A stretch of DNA of 49,051 bases from Anaerolineae bacterium (GTDB lineage Bacteria > Chloroflexota > Anaerolineae > B4-G1 > DUEL01). The translations under genes and the position numbers were made by a program. The notes below the pieces were generated by a model. That model worked only from the letters and a program-made list of their open reading frames with translations, was not told the DNA's origin and made no database searches. The first letter of the stretch is position 1. Every line of letters begins with the position of its first letter. Below, one piece after another: positions 33,959 through 42,160 of the stretch. The stretch spans positions 1 to 49,051 of the forward strand of contig JAFGEI010000120.1 in assembly GCA_016931695.1 (NCBI GenBank). Direction: 5' to 3'.

Positions 33959-35236
33959 ATGCAATTACCGTACCGGGTGCTGTGTATGCAAAGTGCCAGA
34001 TATGCTGCCCAGCAGTCGTGGAATGGAGCGATTCGTCTGATTTTTCTCTGTGCCCGGGCCGACTTTGGCCCAGACAATCAGGGCCAGGTGATGGAAATTC
34101 TTTGCCAGGGAGTTGACTGGCAAGCGCTGCTGACCTCCTCCAATTATTCCAGTCTCTTTCCTCTTCTCTATTACCGCTTGCGAGGTTTGGACGCCGGGGC
34201 CATTCCCCAGTGGGTCCTGGATGAACTGAAAATATCCTACTACACTCATCTTCTATATAACGAACGGCTGCAAGAAGAGCTGCTCAATGTTATAGTAGCC
34301 CTGCGCCGCGCTAGTATCGACGTGATCGTCCTCAAGGGTGGGGCACTGGCCCCAACGATCTATCCCAACCTTGCCCTGCGCCCGATGTGTGACCTTGACC
34401 TGCTCGTGCGTTCCCACCAGATGGAAGAAGCCGAGAGTGTTTTCGAAACGCTGGGTTTCCATCTTTCCGCCAGCGTGCCCGAACACATGTTGGCCTTCCA
34501 ACGAGCGTTCGGCGGAGGTGTGGTTTGGACACGCACCGGTGAACGGGGAGCGCATCTGGATGTACAACAGCACCCCATCGGCGTGGACTGGTACCGGAGC
34601 GCGACATGCTTTGACGTCGAGGCCCTGTGGCTGGATGCTCGCCCGCTGCCATTGGACGAGACCGGCGCTCTCCAGCTTTCCGTTGAGGATACACTCATCC
34701 ACCTCTGTCTGCATTTGGCGGTGCAGCACGGTTACGACTGGTCGCTGACCGGTTTTGTGGATATCGATTACGTCCTGGCCTCGGCCGGGGAGAGCTTTTC
34801 CTGGCAGCGATTGGTGGAGCGCGCGCAGAGATTTCAGGTGCAGACAGCGGTCTACTATGGTTTGGAGACGGCGCGCCGGTTGCTACAAGCGGATATACCG
34901 CAGGAGGTGCTCTCTGTCCTTACGCCGGGCCGCCTACGATTGTGGGCGCTGCAGCGCTTGTCGCCCCTCAATAGAAAGCTTGGCGTACGTGGGCAAACCC
35001 AATCGCTGAGCGGCGCACGACGGTTGCTGCTATACGCCATGCTGATCGATCGGGCTGGGGGAGTACTGCGCATTGTGAGGGAAATCCTCTTTCCCAGCCG
35101 GGAGTGGCTGGCGGTACGGTATGGGGTATCCGGTGATCGAGCGCTATGCCGCTGCCGTCTGTCGCACCTGTTGCGGGTCGGCCGGGCCTTTTTTCGCAGT
35201 CTGCGTCGTCCGTTGATCGAGAGCGGGTTGGATTGA
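33959..35236 (+). CDS. Nucleotidyltransferase family protein (NTP_transf_5 type)
   Basis: About 425 aa from ATG 33959; TTG 33920 and ATG 33986 are alternatives. The core is VIVLKGGALAPTIYP followed by RPMCDLDLLVRSHQMEEA, the GG and DxD motifs of polymerase-beta-like transferases. Then come VEDTLIHLCLHLAVQHGYDW and LTGFVDIDYVLASAG, typical of this uncharacterised family. Such genes often lie in surface polysaccharide loci, as here. The base composition is less GC-rich than its neighbours, which suggests transfer. Confidence 0.8.
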   Translation: MQLPYRVLCMQSARYAAQQSWNGAIRLIFLCARADFGPDNQGQVMEILCQGVDWQALLTSSNYSSLFPLLYYRLRGLDAGAIPQWVLDELKISYYTHLLYNERLQEELLNVIVALRRASIDVIVLKGGALAPTIYPNLALRPMCDLDLLVRSHQMEEAESVFETLGFHLSASVPEHMLAFQRAFGGGVVWTRTGERGAHLDVQQHPIGVDWYRSATCFDVEALWLDARPLPLDETGALQLSVEDTLIHLCLHLAVQHGYDWSLTGFVDIDYVLASAGESFSWQRLVERAQRFQVQTAVYYGLETARRLLQADIPQEVLSVLTPGRLRLWALQRLSPLNRKLGVRGQTQSLSGARRLLLYAMLIDRAGGVLRIVREILFPSREWLAVRYGVSGDRALCRCRLSHLLRVGRAFFRSLRRPLIESGLD

Positions 35237-35256
35237 GACCTGTTGGGTCGCGGCTT

Positions 35257-35285
35257 TTGTCAGAATTGCGCTCTTGTGGTATGCT
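35257..35285 (+). promoter_or_regulatory. Promoter at the head of the glycosyltransferase genes
   Basis: TTGTCA (35257-35262), a 17-bp spacer, TATGCT (35280-35285). GTG 35335 lies about 43 nt after the expected start site. Confidence 0.7.
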
Positions 35286-35334
35286 ACTGTTCTCGGACCG
35301 CCCTGTTTCGTAGGGTTGGACAAAGGGGAATCGC

Positions 35335-36234
35335 GTGGGTCAAGATATTATAGTTGTCATCCCTGCGTTTAACGAGGAACGCTTCATCGGCAGCGTGGTG
35401 CTGAAGGCAAGGAAATACGCGGACCAGGTCATTGTCGTCGACGACGGCTCCAGCGACGCCACGGGAGAGATCGCCACAGCAGCTGGGGCAACCGTGGTGC
35501 GGCACCCAGTAAACCAGGGCAAGGGGGTGTCGTTGAGCAGCGGCTTCCGCCGGGCAAGGGAGTGGAACCCCCGCGCCGTCATTGTGATCGACGGCGACGG
35601 GCAGCACCTGGTGGAAGAGATACCCGGTATCCTGGCCCCTGTCCTGGCTGGCCAGGCGGACATTGTCGTCGGCTCGCGCTACCTGGAAGAGCGGAGCAGC
35701 GTGCCGCGCCACCGCGTTGTAGGCCACCGCGCCTTCAACATCCTGACCAACGTCGCCTCCGGGGTGCGGGTCACCGATTCCCAAAGCGGGTTCCGCGCCT
35801 TTTCGCCCCGCGCGGCCGAACTCGCCACCTTTGGCTCCACCGGCTTTTCGGTCGAATCCGAGATGCAGTTCCTGGCCCAAGAGCACAAGCTGCGGCTGGT
35901 CGAGGTGCCGATCACGATCCGCTACAACGACCAGCCCAAGCGGTCGGTGATCGCCCACGGCCTGGCCGTACTGAACGGCGTGCTCCAGATCATCGGCCAG
36001 TACCGCCCGCTGCTTTTTTTCGGCCTGCCGGGCCTGATCACGCTGCTGATCGGCCTGGGATGGGGCGCGGCGGTGGTCGAAATCTACCGCCAGACAGAGA
36101 ACCTGGCCGTGGGATATGCGCTGATCAGCGTGATGCTGTTCATGCTCGGCAGCCTGAGCCTGTTCGTCGGCATGATCCTGCACTCGGTACGCGGGCTCTT
36201 GCTGAGCCTGCTACACCCAGACCAGGAGAGGTAA
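35335..36234 (+). CDS. Glycosyltransferase family 2, polyprenyl-phosphate glycosyltransferase type
   Basis: 299 aa. The GT-A fold is shown by IIVVIPAFNEERFIGSV, VIVVDDGSSDATGE, and the DGDGQH metal motif. The SRYLEERSSVPRHRVVGHRAFN and TDSQSGFRAF stretches match dolichol-phosphate mannose synthase-like enzymes. Two C-terminal membrane helices follow. It probably charges undecaprenyl phosphate with a sugar. GTG 35335 has AAGGGG 6 nt upstream. The next gene starts directly at the stop. Confidence 0.9.
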   Translation: MGQDIIVVIPAFNEERFIGSVVLKARKYADQVIVVDDGSSDATGEIATAAGATVVRHPVNQGKGVSLSSGFRRAREWNPRAVIVIDGDGQHLVEEIPGILAPVLAGQADIVVGSRYLEERSSVPRHRVVGHRAFNILTNVASGVRVTDSQSGFRAFSPRAAELATFGSTGFSVESEMQFLAQEHKLRLVEVPITIRYNDQPKRSVIAHGLAVLNGVLQIIGQYRPLLFFGLPGLITLLIGLGWGAAVVEIYRQTENLAVGYALISVMLFMLGSLSLFVGMILHSVRGLLLSLLHPDQER

Positions 36235-37275
36235 TTGCAGGCCAGCCTGATTGTCGTCAACTATAACGACCGCGATTACCTGGATGCCTGCCTGGCGTCG
36301 CTCCTGGCCGATGGCGGACCGGATTACGAGGTGATTCTGGTCGACAATGCGTCGACCGACGGCAGCGCCGACCACGTGACGCGCGCTTTTCCCACCGTGC
36401 GGTTGATTCGCAACCCGTCCAACGCCGGGTTTGGCGCGGCCAACAACGTCGGCGCGCGGGAGGCACGCGGAGAGTACCTGGTTTTCGTCAACCCCGACAC
36501 GGTAGTGGAGGCGGGCTGGTTCCGCCCGCTCGTCGCCGCGCTGGAGGCCGACCCGCAGGCCGGACTGGCGACGTCGCGCATCCTGCTGCTGGCCGACCGC
36601 GAGCGCATCAACACCTGCGGCAACGAGACCCACTACACCGGGCTGACCCTGTGCCGCGGGATGGGGTTGGAGCGCGAGCGCCTGGCCGAGCCGGCCGTGG
36701 TCGGCGCGGTCTCAGGGGCGGCTTTTGCCGTGCGGCGGGAGCTTTTTCACGCCCTGGGCGGGTTCGACGAGATGTTTTTTCTCTACATGGAGGACACCGA
36801 CCTTTCCTGGCGGGCCCGCCTGACAGGGTACCGCTGCCTGTACGTTCCCCAATCTGTCGTCTACCACGATTACACGCTCCGCTTCGGCCCGCTCAAGACC
36901 TACTACCAGGAGCGGAACCGCTACGCGATGCTGCTCAAGAACCTGCGCTGGGGGACCTTGTTCGTCCTGGCGCCGGCGCTGCTGCTGGCAGAGCTGGTCG
37001 CCTGGGGCTTTGTGCTGCTGCGGGAACGGAGCCGCTGGACGAACAAGCTGCGAGCCTACGCCTGGGTCATCCAGCACTGGCAGCAGATCGCGGCCCAGCG
37101 GCGGCGCGTACAATCCCTGCGGCAGGTGCGGGACCGCGAGCTGGTCGCCGGCAGCACCTACCGCCTGGCCTTTGAGCAGACAGGGAAGGGGAGAATCGCC
37201 CGCCTGGCCCATCTGTTGTTCGATCCCTGCTTTTTCCTGCTGCGCCGGTGGGCGTTGCTGGTCGTTTGGTGGTGA
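36235..37275 (+). CDS. Glycosyltransferase family 2, rhamnosyltransferase-like
   Basis: 346 aa. It starts with TTG immediately after the previous stop, with GGAGAGG 4 nt upstream, so it depends on coupling. Motifs: ASLIVVNYNDRDYLDACL, ILVDNASTDGSADHV, the NPDTVVEAGW metal site and the GGFDEMFFLYMEDTDLSWRA acceptor region. These are typical of WbbL/rhamnosyltransferase enzymes. The C-terminal third is hydrophobic and Arg-rich. It likely extends a lipid-linked glycan on the cytosolic face. Confidence 0.9.
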   Translation: MQASLIVVNYNDRDYLDACLASLLADGGPDYEVILVDNASTDGSADHVTRAFPTVRLIRNPSNAGFGAANNVGAREARGEYLVFVNPDTVVEAGWFRPLVAALEADPQAGLATSRILLLADRERINTCGNETHYTGLTLCRGMGLERERLAEPAVVGAVSGAAFAVRRELFHALGGFDEMFFLYMEDTDLSWRARLTGYRCLYVPQSVVYHDYTLRFGPLKTYYQERNRYAMLLKNLRWGTLFVLAPALLLAELVAWGFVLLRERSRWTNKLRAYAWVIQHWQQIAAQRRRVQSLRQVRDRELVAGSTYRLAFEQTGKGRIARLAHLLFDPCFFLLRRWALLVVWW

Positions 37276-37278
37276 TGG

Positions 37279-38418
37279 ATGCGTATCGCTCACGTGACGG
37301 CGACGTTTCCCCCCCATTACACGGGGACCGGGATTGTCTGTTACCACAACGCGCTGGGACTGGCCCGCATGGGGTACGACGTCACGGTCTTGGTCGCCGG
37401 CAAGCGACCGGACGCGTACGCCTATCCCGCCGAGCTCACCGTGCGCCACCTCCCGGCCCTGCTCCGCCTGGGCAACGCGCCCCTCGCGCCAGGTCTGCTC
37501 AAGCCCGAGGGGTTCGACCTGGTTCACCTGCACTATCCCTTCTACTTTGGCGCCGAGATGGTCTTTTTGCGCTCCCTGCTCGACGGGTTGCCCTACGTGG
37601 TCACCTACCACCAGGACGTGCTGTTCGCCGGCCCGCTGCGCGTCCCGGAGGCGCTCCACCACCGGCTGGTCGGCCTGCCCATCCTGCGCCGCGCGCGGCG
37701 GGTGCTGGCGACCTCGTGGGATTACGCCCGCGCCTCCCGGCAGCAAGCGCTGATGGATCGGCCGGGCTTGCTGGGGGTGCTGCCCAACGGCGTCGACGGG
37801 CAGCGGTTCCACCCGGCGGTGGAGGAACGGGGGCTGCGGGCGCGGTACGGCATCGGCGCGGAGGAGCGGGTCGTGCTCTTTGTCGGCGGGCTGGACCAGG
37901 CCCACTATTTCAAGGGGGTGGACGTTCTGCTCCAGGCGCTGGCCCGCCTGCCCGGCGACGTCCGCCTGCTGGTGATGGGGGACGGGAACCTTCGTCCGTC
38001 CTACCAGGCGCTGGCGGCCCGGTTGGGAATCGCGGAGCGGGCGACCTTTTGCGGCCGCGTCAGCGACGAGGCGCTTCCGGCCCATTACGCCCTCTGTGAC
38101 CTGTTGGCGCTGCCCTCGACGACAATGGGCGAGGCCTTTGGCCTGGTGCTGCTGGAAGCGATGGCCTGCGGCAAGCCGGTCGTCGCCAGCAACCTGCCCG
38201 GCGTTCGTTCAGTGGTCAGCGACGGCGAGGACGGGCTGCTGGTCGAACCGGGCAGCGTGGACGACCTGGCAGCCCGTCTGCAGGAGCTGCTGGACCAGCC
38301 CCAGCGGCGGCGGGAGATGGGGCAGCACGGCCGGGCCAAGGTGGAGCAGACCTACGACTGGTCGCGCATCACCCCCCGGCTGGCCCAGATTTACGGGGAG
38401 GTGCTGGCGGATGGTTGA
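37279..38418 (+). CDS. Glycosyltransferase family 4
   Basis: 379 aa, GT-B fold. The N-terminal domain has ATFPPHYTGTGIVCYH and VHLHYPFYFGAEMV. The donor-binding domain has LPNGVDGQRFHP, VVLFVGGLDQAHYFKGVDVL, LPSTTMGEAFGLVLLEAMACG and the catalytic EAFGLV-E pattern. It probably transfers a hexose from a nucleotide sugar. The start is 3 nt after the preceding stop, and the end overlaps the next gene by 8 nt. Confidence 0.92.
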   Translation: MRIAHVTATFPPHYTGTGIVCYHNALGLARMGYDVTVLVAGKRPDAYAYPAELTVRHLPALLRLGNAPLAPGLLKPEGFDLVHLHYPFYFGAEMVFLRSLLDGLPYVVTYHQDVLFAGPLRVPEALHHRLVGLPILRRARRVLATSWDYARASRQQALMDRPGLLGVLPNGVDGQRFHPAVEERGLRARYGIGAEERVVLFVGGLDQAHYFKGVDVLLQALARLPGDVRLLVMGDGNLRPSYQALAARLGIAERATFCGRVSDEALPAHYALCDLLALPSTTMGEAFGLVLLEAMACGKPVVASNLPGVRSVVSDGEDGLLVEPGSVDDLAARLQELLDQPQRRREMGQHGRAKVEQTYDWSRITPRLAQIYGEVLADG

Positions 38419-39049
38419 GCGGCCCAGCCTGGAGTACCAGCACGCCTTTGACCTCTGCGCCATGGGGGTCTATCCCGTTGCCGGGCGGGTGGCGATCCTG
38501 ACCAGCAGCGACTTTTGTGCTGCCCAGATGATGGAACGGGTTGGAGAGGCGGACTGCCACTCTACGAAAAATGATCGGGCAGAAATCCAGGCAGTTACTG
38601 TTCCAAAAACAGAACCTGTAGGGGCGCACGGCCGTGCGCCCCTACATATCGTGTGGGCTGAGCCGCAAGGGGTCGGCGATGAAAGGGTCCTGGCCGCAAT
38701 CCAGCAGGCTTTGCTGCCTGAGGGGCGGCTGTGGGTGATCGTCTCGGGATGGCTGGCGCGGGCGCTGCCCGAGTGGCGGGCTGGCGATCCACCGGCGGCG
38801 CGGCCCGGCGGCATCCGCCGCACGGTGCGGCTGGTCCGCCGCCACGGGTTCGATGTCGAGGCGGTGTACGGCTTCCACGGCCCGGCGGCGATCTTTTGGG
38901 GCGTTGTCAGCCGGCCGATGGGATGGATTGGGCGGCATGACCTGGCCGACCGCTGCCTGTTTCGGATGCGGGCTAACTATGTCGCCGTAGGGAAAAGTGC
39001 TACCCTGGCCCCGGTTGGGGTTATAACAGCACGGAAGGAGAAAAGATAG
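38411..39049 (+). CDS. Methyltransferase-like protein carrying an in-frame palindromic repeat
   Basis: 212 aa from ATG 38411, overlapping the previous stop. The second half (VLAAIQQALLPEGRLWVIVSG, ALPEW, RRTVRLVRRHGFDVEAVYGFHG) looks like the C-terminal part of a class I methyltransferase, but the glycine-rich SAM motif is not seen in the first half. Residues about 55-80 are unlike the rest, less GC-rich and contain GAHGRAPLH, the translation of a palindromic repeat. The protein may be weakened or inactive for methyl transfer. Confidence 0.6.
   Translation: MVERPSLEYQHAFDLCAMGVYPVAGRVAILTSSDFCAAQMMERVGEADCHSTKNDRAEIQAVTVPKTEPVGAHGRAPLHIVWAEPQGVGDERVLAAIQQALLPEGRLWVIVSGWLARALPEWRAGDPPAARPGGIRRTVRLVRRHGFDVEAVYGFHGPAAIFWGVVSRPMGWIGRHDLADRCLFRMRANYVAVGKSATLAPVGVITARKEKR
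38617..38646. repeat. 30-bp perfect palindrome inside a coding sequence
   Basis: The left half TGTAGGGGCGCACGG (38617-38631) is the exact reverse complement of the right half (38632-38646). I recall such palindromes being dispersed in Chloroflexota and cyanobacterial genomes and often translated as GAHGRAPL. Here it keeps the reading frame of the methyltransferase-like gene. Confidence 0.85.
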
Positions 39050-39050
39050 A

Positions 39051-39935
39051 GTGGCACGATGCCCAATCTGTCAGGCAGAGACATTGCAAGCGAGAATGCA
39101 AGTCGGGGACTATGAGGTCCATCAGTGCCCTGTTTGTCAACTGCGCTTTAGCAACCCAATGCAATCTCCCGGCGCCCAGTGGTATGCCCAATCCAAGCTG
39201 TACAGCGAACGCAGGGACAGAAAGATGGCTGCGCCTCGTTGGGCCGCGCGCCAGGATTGGCGATATCGCTCCTTTTTCTCATTAAATCTCAATCCGGGAG
39301 GAAAGCTGTTTGAGGTTGGATGTGGAAGTGGAATCTTTTTGGGCCTGGCAACCGAGCGGGGATACCAAGTGAGCGGTATCGATCACGATCCATCAGCGAT
39401 AGAGACAGCGCACCAGCTTTATGGAATCGCCAATGTACAGGTGTCGTCAGTAGAAGAGTTCCTTTCTACTGAATGCCCGGGCTACTTTGACGTGATCTGT
39501 ATTTTTGACGTGTTGGAACATCTTCAAGACCCACTCAGCATTGTAAAAGGTCTTGGGGGACAACTCGTTGATGATGGGTATCTGGTATGTACCGTTCCCT
39601 CTCACCAACGATGGCCCCAGTGGTTTGCTCCTGACGTGGACATTCCGCCGCATCACCTGACGTTGTGGTCTGAACTCGCCCTCAAGCAGTGCTTTATCAA
39701 CGCCGGGCTTGAGCCATTAGAAGTCCGACCAAGTCCGCTCATGGGGGAAACGCTGCTTCACCAGGCCAGTCTAAGATGGAGAGCACTGCAGCGTCTAGAC
39801 GCTCTTGGAGCGGCGTTAAGGGGAATCGGGCACTTTATCGTGATGCCTGTAGCAGCCCGTTTTCTTTCGTTAGCAAAAAAGGCAGGCGGTTTTACCTTGT
39901 TGGGTATTGCCCGCAGACAGACCAATGCAGGATAA
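39051..39935 (+). CDS. Class I SAM methyltransferase with N-terminal zinc ribbon
   Basis: 294 aa, start GTG 39051 just after the previous stop. Four cysteines (CPIC and CPVC) form a zinc ribbon at residues 4-27. The SAM-binding motif is LFEVGCGSGIFLGLA, followed by VSGIDHDPSAIETA and FDVICIFDVLEHLQDP. Such proteins methylate sugars or lipid-linked glycans in polysaccharide loci. Base composition is clearly less GC-rich than the genes on both sides, a sign of separate origin. The last 11 bp overlap the next gene. Confidence 0.88.
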   Translation: MARCPICQAETLQARMQVGDYEVHQCPVCQLRFSNPMQSPGAQWYAQSKLYSERRDRKMAAPRWAARQDWRYRSFFSLNLNPGGKLFEVGCGSGIFLGLATERGYQVSGIDHDPSAIETAHQLYGIANVQVSSVEEFLSTECPGYFDVICIFDVLEHLQDPLSIVKGLGGQLVDDGYLVCTVPSHQRWPQWFAPDVDIPPHHLTLWSELALKQCFINAGLEPLEVRPSPLMGETLLHQASLRWRALQRLDALGAALRGIGHFIVMPVAARFLSLAKKAGGFTLLGIARRQTNAG

Positions 39936-41229
39936 ACTGGTTCGCGTCGTCGCCAGTCTGGACCTGTGGTTTGAGACAATGCGCGGTCCCGGCGGCTACG
40001 GCGGCCCGGTCGCCCACTGGTGGCAGAACTGCCTCCAGTTCACCGGCGCCGGGCTCGACTGGCGCTACGAGGGCATCATCGTCGGCTACCTGAACCTCTA
40101 TCAACAAACCGGCAATGAGCGATGGCTGGGCAAGGCCCGCCGCGCCGCCGACGACCTGACGGCGGGCCAGCTGCCCGGCGGCTGCTACCGCCACTCTTCC
40201 TTCGAGCTGAACCCCTACCCCGGCGGCACGCCGCACGAGGCGGCCTGCGACCTGGCGCTGCTCCGCCTGGCGGAGGTGCTGCGGGAGCAAAAAGATCCCG
40301 CCTGGCAGACCTACCGGGCCGCGGCCGAGCGCAACGTGCGCCAGTTCCTCATCGCCCGGCTGTGGGACCCCGCGGCGCGCGCCTTCCGGGATCACCCGCG
40401 CGTGCCCTCGCTGGTGCCTAACAAGGCGGCGACGCTGGTCGAGGCGCTGCTGGCCCTGGCCCGCCTCACCGGCGACGACGCCCTGGTCGCGGTCCATGCC
40501 CGGCCGACGCTGGACGCGATCCTGGCCCACCAGGTGCGCGGCGGGGCGCTGGACGGCGCGGTCGCCCAGTACAGCCAGCAAGGGCGGGTTGTGGAAAAGT
40601 ACTTTCCGTACTATATTGCCCGCTGCGTGCCGGGGCTGGTCGCCGGGTACGAGGTGAGCGGCGACGCGCGCTACCTCGACGGCGCGCAGCGGGCGCTCGC
40701 GTTCGTGCTGCGCTGGCGCGCCGACGACGGCAGTTTCCCCCAGGTGATCTATCCCAGGAGGCGGGTGAACCGCTATCCCCAGTGGATCGCCGCCGCGGGC
40801 GACGTCCTGCGGGCGATGGCGCTGCTGGCGCCCTACGGCCTCGAGGCCGACCCCCAGCCGACGCTGGAGTGGCTGCTGGCGGGCCAGGAGCCGACGGGCG
40901 GGTTTCGCACCGCGCACGGGTTCGCCGCGCAGGTGTCGCAGCAAAAGCCGGGGCCGCTGCCCGAATTCCGCGACCTGCTGCCGGCCTGCGGATGGAACGA
41001 TAAGGCGCTCCGCTACCTGACCGCGGTGCTAGAGGCCGGCTGGCAGGAGACGCCCGCCGTCGACCCGCCGGCGCCTTTCGCCGCCGACTGTACCCTGCGC
41101 GGCGAGCGCTGCCAGTACCGCGAGGACCGCGAAAGCATCGAGCTGGCGCGCGGGGGTAAACTGCTCTACCGCTGGCGCAAAGGGGCGGCATGGGCCGAGG
41201 TCTGTGCGCCCGAGTTGTGGTGGAAGTGA
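39925..41229 (+). CDS. Six-hairpin glycosidase-like protein
   Basis: 434 aa. Repeated helix pairs of an alpha/alpha toroid are visible: RYEGIIVGYLNLYQQTGNERWL, GCYRHSSFELNPYPGGTPHEAACDLAL, VPNKAATLVEALLALARLTGDD, YFPYYIARCVPGLVAGYEVSGD and RYPQWIAAAGDVLRAMALL. The pattern fits glycoside hydrolase or glucuronyl-epimerase-like proteins. There is no signal peptide, so it acts inside the cell, perhaps on a glycan intermediate. Catalytic acids cannot be assigned. ATG overlaps the methyltransferase end. Confidence 0.7.
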   Translation: MQDKLVRVVASLDLWFETMRGPGGYGGPVAHWWQNCLQFTGAGLDWRYEGIIVGYLNLYQQTGNERWLGKARRAADDLTAGQLPGGCYRHSSFELNPYPGGTPHEAACDLALLRLAEVLREQKDPAWQTYRAAAERNVRQFLIARLWDPAARAFRDHPRVPSLVPNKAATLVEALLALARLTGDDALVAVHARPTLDAILAHQVRGGALDGAVAQYSQQGRVVEKYFPYYIARCVPGLVAGYEVSGDARYLDGAQRALAFVLRWRADDGSFPQVIYPRRRVNRYPQWIAAAGDVLRAMALLAPYGLEADPQPTLEWLLAGQEPTGGFRTAHGFAAQVSQQKPGPLPEFRDLLPACGWNDKALRYLTAVLEAGWQETPAVDPPAPFAADCTLRGERCQYREDRESIELARGGKLLYRWRKGAAWAEVCAPELWWK

Positions 41230-41230
41230 A

Positions 41231-42154
41231 ATGACCAACTATCTCGTGACGGGCGGAGCGGGGTTCATCGGCTCCCACCTGGTGCAGGCGCTGGTCGCGC
41301 GGGGCGACAATGTGCGCGTGCTGGACAATTTTACCACTGGCCGGCGCGAGAACCTGGCCTGGGCCGGGTCCCAGGCCGCGCCGGAGGTGATGGAGGGCGA
41401 CGTCCGCGACCTGGCGGACGTGCAGCGCGCCGTGGCCGGCGCCGACTATGTGCTGCACCAGGCGGCGGTGGTCAGCGTGCAGCAGTCGCTGCACGATCCC
41501 CTGGAGACGCACGAGGTGAACGCGACCGGCACGCTGAACGTGCTGCGAGCGGCGCTGGAGGCGGGTGTGCAGCGGGTGGTGCTGGCCAGCTCTTGCGCCG
41601 TGTACGGCGACAGCACCGACTTGCCGCTGCGAGAAAGCACGCCGCTCAAGCCGCTCTCGCCCTACGCCGCCTCCAAGATCGCCGCCGAGGGCTACTGCCG
41701 CGCCTTTTCCGCGGCCTACGGCCTGCCGACGGTCTGCCTGCGCTATTTCAACGTCTATGGCCCGCGCCAGAACCCGGACGGGGAATATGCCGCGGTCATT
41801 GCCAGGTTTGCGCAGCGGATGAAGGGCGGGCAGCCGCCGCTGATCTATGGCGACGGCGAACAGAGCCGCGATTTCGTCCACGTGGGGGACGCCGTCCGCG
41901 CCAATTTGTTGGCCAGCGCGGACAAGCGAGCGGTGGGAGAGGTGTTCAACGTGGCTTCCGGGCAGCAGGTGTCGCTGCTGGCGCTGGTGGAACTGTTAAA
42001 CGATCTGTTGGGGACCCGCATGTCGCCGCTGTTCGAGCCGGAACGGGCGGGGGACATCCGCCACAGCGTGGGAGACGGTGGGCGAGCGGCGGCGGCGCTA
42101 CAGTTCCGCCCGCAGACGTCGCTGGCGGACGGATTGCGGCAGTTGATCGGGTAG
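41231..42154 (+). CDS. NAD-dependent sugar-nucleotide epimerase (GalE-like)
   Basis: 307 aa, one base after the previous stop. TGGAGFIGSHL binds NAD. The DNFTTGRREN loop, ASSCAVYGD with the catalytic Ser, and YAASK with Tyr and Lys are present. CLRYFNVYGPRQNPDGEYAAVI and YGDGEQSRDFVHVGD are typical of UDP-glucose/UDP-GlcNAc 4-epimerases. It supplies an activated sugar to the glycosyltransferases around it. Confidence 0.92.
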   Translation: MTNYLVTGGAGFIGSHLVQALVARGDNVRVLDNFTTGRRENLAWAGSQAAPEVMEGDVRDLADVQRAVAGADYVLHQAAVVSVQQSLHDPLETHEVNATGTLNVLRAALEAGVQRVVLASSCAVYGDSTDLPLRESTPLKPLSPYAASKIAAEGYCRAFSAAYGLPTVCLRYFNVYGPRQNPDGEYAAVIARFAQRMKGGQPPLIYGDGEQSRDFVHVGDAVRANLLASADKRAVGEVFNVASGQQVSLLALVELLNDLLGTRMSPLFEPERAGDIRHSVGDGGRAAAALQFRPQTSLADGLRQLIG

Positions 42155-42160
42155 CTGGCG

